Assembly: GCA_902602595.1 (NCBI GenBank)
Contig: CACKRJ010000001.1
Location: 124,001 to 188,000 of the forward strand
Direction: 5' to 3'
Source of the DNA: an uncultured SAR86 cluster bacterium
Lineage (GTDB): Bacteria > Pseudomonadota > Gammaproteobacteria > Magnimaribacterales > D2472
Length of the DNA stretch: 64,000 nt
In this document: positions 9,696 through 18,507 of the stretch, one piece after another
How positions within the stretch are numbered: position 1 is the stretch's first letter
Layout of the letters: each line of letters starts with the position of its first letter
Position numbers and translations under genes: made by a program
The notes under the pieces: model-generated
Databases searched by the model: none
The model's input: the letters and a program-made list of their open reading frames with translations, nothing else
Told to the model about the DNA's origin: nothing

Positions 9696-9730
9696 GTAAA
9701 CTTAAATTTTAAATAAAAATTTTGAATTTA

Positions 9731-11020
9731 ATGCTAGAAAAAATTTTCAAATTAGAAGAAAACAATACATCAATTAAAACAGAACTTGTTGCTGGCTTCA
9801 CTACATTTATAACAATGGCATATATCATTTTTGTTAATCCACAAATGATGTCATCCGCAGGAATGGATCAAGGAGCAAGTTTTGTTGGAACTTGCATAGC
9901 TGCAGCGATTGCATGCATCTTTATGGGTCTTTATGCAAATTGGCCAGTTGGATTAGCGCCTGGAATGGGACTGAATGCTTTTTTTACTTACACAGTTGTT
10001 GGTGAGATGGGCTATACATGGGAAATAGCTCTAGGTGCAGTATTTATAGCTGGAATTTTATTTTGGATAATGAGCATAACTCCAATTAGGCAATTGATGC
10101 TGGAAAGTATTCCCATGAATTTAAGAATTGCCATGGGATCAGGTGTAGGTCTTTTTATTGGGCTCATCGGTTTAAAAAATGGAGGCATTATAGTACCAAA
10201 TGAGGCAACTCTAATCAGCATGGGAGATTTGCTTAGGGCTGAGACTTTGCTTGCAATGCTAGGCTTCCTTTTGATAGCAATACTTGCTGTTAGAAAAGTT
10301 CCAGGAGCAATACTAATTGGGGTAATGATGGTAACAGTTTCATCAATTTTAATTGGTATCATTCAATTTCAAGGGCTAGTATCTTATCCCCCAGCTTTTT
10401 TACCAGTATTTATGAAATTAGATATTTTAGGGGCTTTAGATTTAGCTATGATCAGCGTGATAATGTCTTTTCTGTTTGTAAATTTGTTTGATACCGCTGG
10501 AACTCTTTTGGGAGTAGCTAATCAAGCAAAATTAGTTGATGAATCTGGCAATATTAATAATCTCGATAAAGCTTTGAAGGCTGATAGTTCTTCTAGTGTT
10601 GTGGGGGCATTTATGGGATGCGCTCCAGTTACGAGCTATGTTGAGAGCTCTGCGGGCGTCGAAACTGGAGGAAGAACTGGATTGACTGCTATAACAGTTG
10701 GATTCTTATTTTTGATCTCTATTTTCTTTTCTCCTTTAGCAAATATAATCCCAGCTCATGCAACTTCTGGCGCTCTCATATACGTTGCTATTTTGATGTT
10801 AAGTGGAATGGAAAAACTAAATTGGACAGATACTTCTGAACTTCTCCCAGCATTAGTCATAATAGTTATGATTCCATTAACCTTCTCTATTGCGAATGGA
10901 ATTGCATTAGGTTTTATATCTTACGTTGTGTTGAAAATAGCTTCAGGAAAAATTTCGTTAATTTCATTAGGCGCTTGGTTTCTTACAATAGTATTTCTGT
11001 CTAAATTTTTATTTTTATAA
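9731..11020 (+). CDS. NCS2-family purine permease (AzgA type)
   Basis: 429 residues from the ATG at 9731; a TTG three codons earlier is possible. A multi-span inner-membrane carrier with the AzgA-branch landmarks GFTTFITMAYIIFVNP near the start, GMGLNAFFTY (first substrate region), NLFDTAGTLLGVANQA, and ESSAGVETGGRTGLTA. The family imports hypoxanthine, guanine or adenine by proton symport. It is divergent from a TonB receptor and convergent with guaB (9-base gap), in a block also encoding a purine phosphoribosyltransferase and guaA. It would supply bases to that salvage enzyme. Family assignment strong; base preference unknown. Confidence 0.93.
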   Translation: MLEKIFKLEENNTSIKTELVAGFTTFITMAYIIFVNPQMMSSAGMDQGASFVGTCIAAAIACIFMGLYANWPVGLAPGMGLNAFFTYTVVGEMGYTWEIALGAVFIAGILFWIMSITPIRQLMLESIPMNLRIAMGSGVGLFIGLIGLKNGGIIVPNEATLISMGDLLRAETLLAMLGFLLIAILAVRKVPGAILIGVMMVTVSSILIGIIQFQGLVSYPPAFLPVFMKLDILGALDLAMISVIMSFLFVNLFDTAGTLLGVANQAKLVDESGNINNLDKALKADSSSSVVGAFMGCAPVTSYVESSAGVETGGRTGLTAITVGFLFLISIFFSPLANIIPAHATSGALIYVAILMLSGMEKLNWTDTSELLPALVIIVMIPLTFSIANGIALGFISYVVLKIASGKISLISLGAWFLTIVFLSKFLFL

Positions 11021-11029
11021 AAATTTTTG

Positions 11030-12493
11030 CTAGCTTCTTTGATAATTAGGTGCTTCTTTTGTAATCATGACATCATGAACATGACTTTCTGTAATTCCTG
11101 CGTTTGTAATTTCTACAAATTGTGTTTCTTTGTGCATTTCTTCAATTGACTTACATCCAACGTATCCCATGCTTTGTTTAATGCCGCCAATTAATTGATC
11201 AATTACATTTACCACCCAGCCCTTAAAAGGCACTCTTCCCTCAACTCCTTCAGGAACCATCTTTTCGTTACTAACGTCATCTTGAGAGTATCTGTTCAAA
11301 TCATTTCTCTCAGACATAGCACCAATTGAGCCCATGCCCCTATATGTTTTGAAACTTCTGCCTTGATAAAGCTCTAATTCTCCGGGAGCCTCTTCTGTTC
11401 CAGCAAATATTCCTCCAAGCATTACAGCATCTGCTCCAGCAGCCAGAGCTTTTGAAATATCGCCTGAAAATCTCACCCCACCGTCAGCAATCAAAGGGAT
11501 ATTATTGGATGAGAGTTTTTCCTTAATAGAAAGAATAGCAGTAATTTGAGGCACACCAATACCAGCGATAATCCTTGTTGTACATATTGATCCTGGACCC
11601 ATTCCGATTTTAACTGAATCAACCCCCGCATCAATTAATGCTTGAGCTCCGTCGGGAGTGGCAACATTCCCACCCATTACATCAATATTTGGAAGCTCTT
11701 TTTTAATCATTTTTATTGTTTCAATTACATTTTGGGAATGGCCATGGGCGCTGTCAATTACAAACAAATCTACCCCAGCTTCAGATAATGCTATCGCCCT
11801 CTCCAGGGTATCAGCTCCAGTTCCAAGGGCTGCACCAACTTGAAGTGAACCTCTTGAATCTTTTGTTGCAAGTGGATGTTCTGCAGATTTATCTATATCT
11901 TTCATGGTAACTAAACCTGTTAAGGCACCTTGCTCGTCAGTCACTAAAATTTTTTCTATTCTGTTGTTGTACATTAATTTTTTAACTTCATCTTGATTAA
12001 AACCTTCTTCAACGGTAATTAATTTTTCATGAGGAGTCATAATGGAGGAGACTAATTCAGTTAGATTATCTGCATATCTAAAGTCTCTTCTCGTAACAAT
12101 ACCCATCAACTTTCCATCGTCAACCACAGGCATGCCAGAAATACTTAACTCAGTTGTAAGTTGCATGAGTTCATTAATAGTTTTTGTGGATTTGATGGTT
12201 GTTGGATCTCTTACCACGCCACTTTCGTATTTTTTAACAGTCTTGACTTCGAAAGTCTGTTCTTCAATGGTATTATTTTTATGAATAATTCCAATACCTC
12301 CATTTTCTGCAAGCGCTATAGCCATGGCAGCCTCCGTAACGGTATCCATCGCTGCAGATATAAGGGGAATTTTTAATGATATATTTTTAGAAACCCTGGT
12401 TTCTAATTCAGCCTCAGAGGGCATGAAGTCGGTATAGCGAGGTAAAAGCAATACATCATCGAAGGTTAGTGCTCTAAATTTGATCTTTTCCAT
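11030..12493 (-). CDS. guaB: Inosine-5'-monophosphate dehydrogenase
   Basis: 487 residues, full length. It oxidises IMP to XMP with NAD+, the committed step to GMP. The TIM barrel is interrupted by two CBS domains at about residues 95-205. The catalytic loop [10 protein letters not shown] carries the Cys that forms the thioimidate, preceded by the monovalent-cation region (DSVKIGMG). The flap contains [12 protein letters not shown] and [11 protein letters not shown]. It supplies XMP to guaA, which lies in the same block but is not adjacent. A TATAAT ends only five bases before the ATG, so the mRNA may be leaderless. Confidence 0.98.
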   Translation of the reverse strand: MEKIKFRALTFDDVLLLPRYTDFMPSEAELETRVSKNISLKIPLISAAMDTVTEAAMAIALAENGGIGIIHKNNTIEEQTFEVKTVKKYESGVVRDPTTIKSTKTINELMQLTTELSISGMPVVDDGKLMGIVTRRDFRYADNLTELVSSIMTPHEKLITVEEGFNQDEVKKLMYNNRIEKILVTDEQGALTGLVTMKDIDKSAEHPLATKDSRGSLQVGAALGTGADTLERAIALSEAGVDLFVIDSAHGHSQNVIETIKMIKKELPNIDVMGGNVATPDGAQALIDAGVDSVKIGMGPGSICTTRIIAGIGVPQITAILSIKEKLSSNNIPLIADGGVRFSGDISKALAAGADAVMLGGIFAGTEEAPGELELYQGRSFKTYRGMGSIGAMSERNDLNRYSQDDVSNEKMVPEGVEGRVPFKGWVVNVIDQLIGGIKQSMGYVGCKSIEEMHKETQFVEITNAGITESHVHDVMITKEAPNYQRS

Positions 12494-12498
12494 AACGG

Positions 12499-12504
12499 AT
12501 TATA
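12499..12504 (-). promoter_or_regulatory. Candidate -10 box immediately upstream of guaB (leaderless start)
   Basis: TATAAT on the minus strand ends five bases before the guaB ATG. Normal spacing would place the transcription start at or next to the A of ATG. There is no Shine-Dalgarno before guaB, which agrees with a leaderless message. The -35 region is T-rich and not consensus. Confidence 0.4.
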
Positions 12505-12585
12505 ACTCAAGAAAAAAACTAAAAAAAGAAGCTAGTAAATTACTCTGATTTGATAAAAGAGTATATAGGCTTTTAATTAAACATC

Positions 12586-14553
12586 TCAAATATCATATTC
12601 CGGAAAATGTTTTAATAAAGCATCAAGATTATTGCTGTAATTTTTCCAATAATCTAGGCCGCTCTTATACATAGGTTGCCTTACCTGCTCAGAACTGGCA
12701 GTTTTTACTGGGCGCTTTGATTTATGAAAATTTATACAGTTATCTTCAAACTTAACATTACAAAACTCTAATAGATCTCGAATTCTTTCATTAGGATTAT
12801 CAATAACTTGCTCGTAGTTGATAGTAAAAATTTCTTCGGGGAATAGCTTTTTCCAATAATCCATTAGCCGCAAATAATCTTTATAATATCTAGCAATGTC
12901 ATCAAGGTCATACGTAAAGTGTTGGCCCTTAGCAAAATATTGCTTAAAGCAGCTAAAGCAAGTATCCATTGGATTCCTTCTTGCATCTATGATTTTAGCC
13001 TTTGGTAAAATTAATTTTATAAGGCCTATGTGAACAAAATTATTTGGCATTTTGTCAATAAAGAACGGTTTTGATGATCTAGCCCATTTTGTTTCATCAA
13101 TATATTTGTTTCCTAAGTCATCAAAAGAAGATTGGTCTAGTCCTAGTAAATTATGTGGATAGCCTTTTTTTTGATCAATTAATTTAATATCTCTTGAAAT
13201 TGCCAATATATTTGGCAGTTCTTGTGTGCCTTCTATAAGAGAATGGGATGATAGAATCTGCTCGATCATTGTTGAGCCTGACCTGGGTAATCCCAAAATA
13301 AAAATTGGATCATCAAAGTTTGATTGAGCTTTTGAATTGTAAAGATTCTTATTTTTATCAAAAAAATCTATCAACTCATCTATGGAAATTTTATAATCTT
13401 CTGCGTTATAACTAATCTGTTTTCTTCGTTGCCAATTCCCCTCAGCGTAATGTTCAAATGATTTATCAAATTGTCTCTTCGATTCGTATGCTTTTCCCAA
13501 AGCAAAGTGCATCTGAATAAGCTCATTTGGGTGAATATTTTTGATGAGAGATGATTCCATATTGATAATTTCTTTATCAGAAAATTCATAAGTCTTAAGG
13601 TTTGCTAAGCTCCAATATGCTTCGCCAGATAAGGAAAAATGTTTAATTGCGTTTTGATATGCCGCTTCGCTTTTTGCTCGCTCCCCAATTGTCTTTAGAG
13701 CATGGCCAAGACTCAAATAGACTCGAGGATTGTCTGGCTTAATTTTTAGTGATTCTTCATATAATTTAATACCTTCATGATACTTGGATAATTTTATGTA
13801 TACGGTTCCCAAAGATACCAATGCCTCAAAGTTTCTTGGATCTAACTTAATTAGATTCTCAAAAGCTGGTATGGATTTCAAAAGTTTATTCTGAATTCTA
13901 TAAAGTTTTGCTAAGTTGTCCCAAGCCAATGAAAAAGATGGATCCAATTGAAGAACTTTTAAAAAGAGTTTCTCAGCTATTTCATAATCTTTTGTTTTAA
14001 ATGCAAGCAATCCTAATAACCTAAGAGCATCAATATTGTTCTTATCTTTCTTTAATACTTTCTTATATGACTCTTCAGCAAGCTTTAATCTTCCTGCTTT
14101 GACATGTCTAATGCCTTTGTATAAATCGCCGAATGTTTTATCTGATTCAAAGAAATTTTGAATCACCTGATCAGATTCTTCCTCTCTGTCATTTTCAATA
14201 TGTATATTGGAAATTATGCGTGCAGTTTGAATCGATGGAAAATTTTTATGAAATTCTATTAAAGCAGATTGATATGCCTGGTCATCATTAAGAAATTGAT
14301 GCACTTTTATTAATTTTTCTTGATGCTCTTTTTTGTTTGGCTCCAGTCGAATTAATTTTTTAATAACTTTCAAAGCTCTTGCAGCTCTATTTATTTTTAT
14401 GTTTATGTCTAAAAGCATATTGAGGACTTTTAGATTGTTGGGATGGATGGTTAGTATTTCTTCAAGTTGTTCTATGCATTCATTTAAATTATTATTATTA
14501 AATAAATCAATGGCATTATCTAATGCAATCTTAAGGTTGGTATTCTCTGACAT
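12586..14553 (-). CDS. TPR-repeat protein fused to a sulfotransferase domain
   Basis: 655 residues in two parts. Residues 1 to about 370 are a run of tetratricopeptide repeats (for example ALRLLGLLAFKTKDYEIAEK and ALVSLGTVYIKLSKYHEGIK). Residues 405 to 650 are a sulfotransferase domain with the 5'-PAPS loop IFILGLPRSGSTMIEQIL and a 3'-phosphate motif DARRNPMDTCFSCFKQYF. Such fusions transfer sulfate from PAPS to an unknown acceptor, often glycan or peptide. There is no signal peptide. Its ATG abuts the divergent BCCT ATG with no base between. The acceptor is unknown; sulfation of the surface polysaccharide is possible but unsupported by proximity. Confidence 0.88.
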   Translation of the reverse strand: MSENTNLKIALDNAIDLFNNNNLNECIEQLEEILTIHPNNLKVLNMLLDINIKINRAARALKVIKKLIRLEPNKKEHQEKLIKVHQFLNDDQAYQSALIEFHKNFPSIQTARIISNIHIENDREEESDQVIQNFFESDKTFGDLYKGIRHVKAGRLKLAEESYKKVLKKDKNNIDALRLLGLLAFKTKDYEIAEKLFLKVLQLDPSFSLAWDNLAKLYRIQNKLLKSIPAFENLIKLDPRNFEALVSLGTVYIKLSKYHEGIKLYEESLKIKPDNPRVYLSLGHALKTIGERAKSEAAYQNAIKHFSLSGEAYWSLANLKTYEFSDKEIINMESSLIKNIHPNELIQMHFALGKAYESKRQFDKSFEHYAEGNWQRRKQISYNAEDYKISIDELIDFFDKNKNLYNSKAQSNFDDPIFILGLPRSGSTMIEQILSSHSLIEGTQELPNILAISRDIKLIDQKKGYPHNLLGLDQSSFDDLGNKYIDETKWARSSKPFFIDKMPNNFVHIGLIKLILPKAKIIDARRNPMDTCFSCFKQYFAKGQHFTYDLDDIARYYKDYLRLMDYWKKLFPEEIFTINYEQVIDNPNERIRDLLEFCNVKFEDNCINFHKSKRPVKTASSEQVRQPMYKSGLDYWKNYSNNLDALLKHFPEYDI

Positions 14554-16044
14554 ATGTTTATTAAAATAAGTTCAGAATGGAATAAAACTATTATCTCACT
14601 TTCGATTGTACTATCTTTAGTTCTCTCAATGTATGTATTGTCGGATCCTGATGGAAGTGCAAAATTCCTATTTAAAACATATGACTTGTTAGCAACTTTT
14701 TTTGAGCCCTTATACATGTACGGAAGTTTTTCTATATTAATTTTTTTAATAATTATCTCTCTATCAAAATATGGTGATATTAAGATTTCTTTACAAAACA
14801 GGGAGATCTATTCATTTTTTTCATGGAGTTCAATGCTTTTTGCAGCAGGCATTGGTGCTGCTCTTTTATATTGGGCAACTATTGAATGGATAGATTATTT
14901 TAATATATTGCAAACAACCAACTTAGATTTTGACACTGCATTAATTTACTCAAGAGCTTATCCAATTTTTCATTGGTCATTTACAGCATGGGCTATTTAT
15001 TGCCTGCCTGCGATTGCATTTGGATTAGCAATTACAATAAATCAAAAATCTAAATTAACATTTTCTGGAATTTTCAACTTAGAAAATAGGTTCTTAGAGG
15101 TCATATTTGATACTTTGTTTATTGGGGCAATTCTCTGCGGTGCTGGGGTTGGTCTAGGCTTGTCCTTCCCGTTGATTTCTTCGATCTTATCAAGTGTATT
15201 TAATGTTGAGCGAACATTTAATCTAGATATCCTTACAATAACTGTTTGTCTCTCAATATTTGCAACCAGCGCCTATCTCGGAGTCCAAAAAGGTATTAAA
15301 AGACTGAGTAATTTTAATATCATTATAGTTTTATTATTTTTGCTAATAGTCTTTATTCTAGGGCCAACTCAATATATTTTTTCTAAATCTTTAGAGAGTT
15401 ACGTTTTCTTGTTTAAAAAATATCCCGAATTGAGTTTCACTACAGGCACAGATATTAGTAAAGATTGGACTGTTTTTTATTGGGCTTGGTGGATGGCATT
15501 AGCGCCAATGGTTGGTGCTTTTATAGTAAATATATCTAATCAGAAATCATTAAGAACTATTATCTTGGGGGTTATATTTATTGGAAGTATTGGTTGCATG
15601 ATTAGCATGTCTATATTGTCAAATTTATCTATATATTTATTTGAAGCAGAGGTTTTAAACTCCCCCTCTTTTTTAAAAGAGGGATTACTATCTCGTGAGC
15701 AAATAATAATCCAAACATTATCAACCCTTAGTTATAGCAAATATCTTTTAATTGGCTTTGGCGTGATATGTATTATCTTTTTATGCACAACTTATGATTC
15801 AACTTCATACATTCTTGCTTCAGCATCTATGAAAAGTTCAAATATTGAAAGTTCAGGTAATTTAAGGCTAATTTTTGCAATTTTGCTCGTAATCCAACCA
15901 ACGCTATTAATGTTTTTAGGTGGGGTTGATTCGTTTAAATGGATAATGGTTATTTTTTCTGTTCCATTATTGATTGTTTATCTATTGCTGATTATTTCTG
16001 TAATAAAAAACATCACACAATTAAAAAATTATAAGAAATGTTGA
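14554..16044 (+). CDS. BCCT-family betaine/choline/carnitine-type transporter
   Basis: 496 residues, about 12 membrane spans. The diagnostic BCCT signature is present at about residue 305: DWTVFYWAWWMALAPMVGAF. The TM3 region (residues 92-115) reads SMLFAAGIGAALLYWATIEW. Here the usual third Gly of GxGxG is Ala and the usual Glu-Pro is Glu-Trp, so this is a divergent branch. BCCT carriers take up glycine betaine, choline, carnitine or DMSP, mostly with sodium. The start is the only ATG before the first membrane span and directly abuts the start of the divergent sulfotransferase gene. Substrate cannot be assigned. Confidence 0.92.
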   Translation: MFIKISSEWNKTIISLSIVLSLVLSMYVLSDPDGSAKFLFKTYDLLATFFEPLYMYGSFSILIFLIIISLSKYGDIKISLQNREIYSFFSWSSMLFAAGIGAALLYWATIEWIDYFNILQTTNLDFDTALIYSRAYPIFHWSFTAWAIYCLPAIAFGLAITINQKSKLTFSGIFNLENRFLEVIFDTLFIGAILCGAGVGLGLSFPLISSILSSVFNVERTFNLDILTITVCLSIFATSAYLGVQKGIKRLSNFNIIIVLLFLLIVFILGPTQYIFSKSLESYVFLFKKYPELSFTTGTDISKDWTVFYWAWWMALAPMVGAFIVNISNQKSLRTIILGVIFIGSIGCMISMSILSNLSIYLFEAEVLNSPSFLKEGLLSREQIIIQTLSTLSYSKYLLIGFGVICIIFLCTTYDSTSYILASASMKSSNIESSGNLRLIFAILLVIQPTLLMFLGGVDSFKWIMVIFSVPLLIVYLLLIISVIKNITQLKNYKKC

Positions 16045-16081
16045 TATTACAAAACTTTTACAGGCCGCAGAGCATGTATCT

Positions 16082-18412
16082 CTAATATCTATACTTGAAT
16101 CTTAATCCGATGACTTTTGGCCTATTTTGGGTCCTTCTAATATCGCCAAAGTCATCATATCTAGATTGATATCCATTTTCATCAGTTAAATTACTGATAA
16201 AAACTTCCATAGACCTATTGCCGGATTCTACCCCAACTCTCATATTCGCAATTGCATACGAGGGAAGCTTAAGATCATTGGCCTGACTGGTATATCTGTC
16301 GCCTGTATATGAATAATCAACAGAAACATACCCAGGCATTCCAAAGATACTTAAAACTTTATCCAGCCCAAGAACATAAGATAATTCAGGAACATAGGCA
16401 AGTCTGTTGCCTGAATTAGCCTGGAGTACTCCCGATACATCATAATAATCCTCTGATAGAGATGGATCATTGGATACCATATACCCTGACAATGTTAATG
16501 TTTCATTTGGTTTATAAGTTGCATCAAGCTCAAGACCATTAATTTCTGCATTACCTACATTATCAACAAAAGCTACTGTGGAATATGCTAAATTGTATGT
16601 AGTTGACTGAAAATCACTCCAATCCATCATGAAGTATGCTCCATTTAAAATCAGTTTCCCATCAGCCAAAGTTGACTTAAAGCCAAACTCGAGACTTTCC
16701 AAATAATCAGAATCATATGTTTCGGGAATAAATGCAGTTTGGGCAGGTCGAACTCTGTTGATACCGCTAGCTCTAAAGCCCTCTGAATATGTTCCGTAGA
16801 CCATCACGTCGTCATTTATGTTATGCGCAATATTAACTTTAGGAACAACACCTGAATCATTGGAATTGAATACCTTTTCTACTCCATCAAATACACCAAA
16901 ATAGCCATCTTTAGCATCAACCATTGTGTCTTGATCATATGACCTAAAACCTAAAGTTAATTTAGTTTTATCATTAACATTTAAACTACCTTCTCCAAAG
17001 AAAGCCTCTACATCTTCCTCTCTTGTGTTATCAAGATTCCACCACTGACCATTTGGAACATTCCATGACAAGTTACCTGGATTTGATCCAGGCCATAGGT
17101 AGGCAATTTCATAATCTCGTTTAGAAGATTCACTAAATGCTCCAAGTATCCATTGAAAGCCAGAATCGCCCTTAGATTGTATTCTTACCTCATAGGAATC
17201 TCTTTCATGATTATCAATTTGCGTATATGACATCCTTGGATCCTGACAGCCTGAAATATTGTAATAATAGTAGTAGTCATAATAATCACAGGTATAGGTA
17301 GGACCATCATAATTATAATATTCTACATATTCTGAGTAATCGTAAGTGTATTCAACATCTCTATCAAAAGAAGAAGCGGTAAAAATATATTCAACGTTAT
17401 CATTTAAATCGCCGCTTAATGATAGTGAAATTTGACTAAAATCGTCATCGAAATACTCTTCATTAAATCGAGAATTTGATCTCGGACCAACTGCTTCATC
17501 AGTCTCCCAAGATCCACCAAATTCAGAACTTTGATCAAGCATGGATAGATCAAGATTTTGCCCCATTATTTCAGATGCTAATCTAATACGATATCCGCTT
17601 TTATTTAATTCATTGTAATCATCTTTTGCATGTGCACTGTTATCAATTGTAAAGCCGCTATTTGTAAAAGTTTTAGATGTAAGTTCATTATCTATCCAGC
17701 CGCCGTCTTGAAGGTCATAGGCACTGACTCTTACAGCAGTATTAGCCCCAAGAGGCATATTTATGAATGCTTCTAGCGATTCATCATTGGATCCATCTGT
17801 AATAGACCCATATTCAACATCAAAGCCATAATCTATTGAGCTAACATCAGGTTTTTTTGTAATAATTTTTATATTTCCGGATGTAGAGCTTGAACCGTAT
17901 AGGGTTCCTTGCGGTCCACTCAATATTTCTACTCGCTCAACATCAAAAACATGCAAGTCAGGAGTTTGGCCAATAGTAGTTAATGGTTGCTCATCTAAAT
18001 ATAACGCTGTAGTAGAAGCTGCTCCTGAAGGGTTTCCAAACCCACCATCCGAGACACCCCTTATATAAAAAGTAGAATTACCAGGTCCGCCTGCATCAAG
18101 CGTTACTGCTGGAGATAAATTAGCAATATCGTCAAGACCTTTAACATTCTTTAGATCTAATTCAGCAGCACCAATAGCTTGAACGCTCATTGGCACATCT
18201 TGAAGATTCTCTGATCTTTTGCTTGCAGTTACAACTACTTCTTCAAGACTCTCCTGAGCATGAACATTTGATGATTGAGCAACGCCTAACCCTAGTGTTA
18301 ATGCGCCAAGATAAGGCAAAGCAAAATTATTTTCTTTGAAAATATCTCTTAAGATAAGCGTTACAGGATCAGCTTTCTTTTCAAAAAGTGGTTTTAAATA
18401 AATAGATGGCAT
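16082..18412 (-). CDS. TonB-dependent outer-membrane receptor with Tyr-rich loop
   Basis: 776 residues. The ATG is preceded by GGGGA at good spacing. An unusually long N-terminus of about 50 residues precedes the mature start; a hydrophobic LGALTLGLGVAQ ends in NVHAQ, and the TonB box EEVVVTA follows. The plug shows FYIRGVSDGG and GPQGTLYGSSSTSGNIKI; the barrel ends in FKYRY. A loop at about residues 360-400 holds CDYYDYYYYYNISGC, a Tyr cluster between two Cys. It lies downstream of a secreted esterase on the same strand but behind a terminator. Imported ligand unknown. Confidence 0.93.
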   Translation of the reverse strand: MPSIYLKPLFEKKADPVTLILRDIFKENNFALPYLGALTLGLGVAQSSNVHAQESLEEVVVTASKRSENLQDVPMSVQAIGAAELDLKNVKGLDDIANLSPAVTLDAGGPGNSTFYIRGVSDGGFGNPSGAASTTALYLDEQPLTTIGQTPDLHVFDVERVEILSGPQGTLYGSSSTSGNIKIITKKPDVSSIDYGFDVEYGSITDGSNDESLEAFINMPLGANTAVRVSAYDLQDGGWIDNELTSKTFTNSGFTIDNSAHAKDDYNELNKSGYRIRLASEIMGQNLDLSMLDQSSEFGGSWETDEAVGPRSNSRFNEEYFDDDFSQISLSLSGDLNDNVEYIFTASSFDRDVEYTYDYSEYVEYYNYDGPTYTCDYYDYYYYYNISGCQDPRMSYTQIDNHERDSYEVRIQSKGDSGFQWILGAFSESSKRDYEIAYLWPGSNPGNLSWNVPNGQWWNLDNTREEDVEAFFGEGSLNVNDKTKLTLGFRSYDQDTMVDAKDGYFGVFDGVEKVFNSNDSGVVPKVNIAHNINDDVMVYGTYSEGFRASGINRVRPAQTAFIPETYDSDYLESLEFGFKSTLADGKLILNGAYFMMDWSDFQSTTYNLAYSTVAFVDNVGNAEINGLELDATYKPNETLTLSGYMVSNDPSLSEDYYDVSGVLQANSGNRLAYVPELSYVLGLDKVLSIFGMPGYVSVDYSYTGDRYTSQANDLKLPSYAIANMRVGVESGNRSMEVFISNLTDENGYQSRYDDFGDIRRTQNRPKVIGLRFKYRY

Positions 18413-18470
18413 CTATATCTCCCCAATAGATTAAATTTATGTAGTTATGTTTATAAATTAAATGAGGTGC

Positions 18471-18507
18471 AAAAACAAGTTTGAGATCACATAAACTCGA
18501 CTTGTTT
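18471..18507 (-). terminator. Rho-independent terminator overlapping the esterase stop codon
   Basis: On the minus strand AAACAAGT pairs with ACTTGTTT, with an inner GAG/CTC pairing, followed by a short T-run. The 5' arm starts inside the esterase stop codon. It separates the esterase from the TonB receptor 93 bases downstream. Confidence 0.6.

Noticed and set aside
9501-9721. Possible purine riboswitch upstream of the permease
   Set aside because: The conserved loop and junction pattern of the purine aptamer is not present; only short inverted repeats are seen.
10012-10362. 116-codon minus-strand frame inside the purine permease gene
   Set aside because: Antisense to conserved permease codons, no family motif and no ribosome site.
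11021-11029. Bidirectional terminator between purine permease and guaB
   Set aside because: Only A and T runs are seen in the gap; no stable stem can be drawn.
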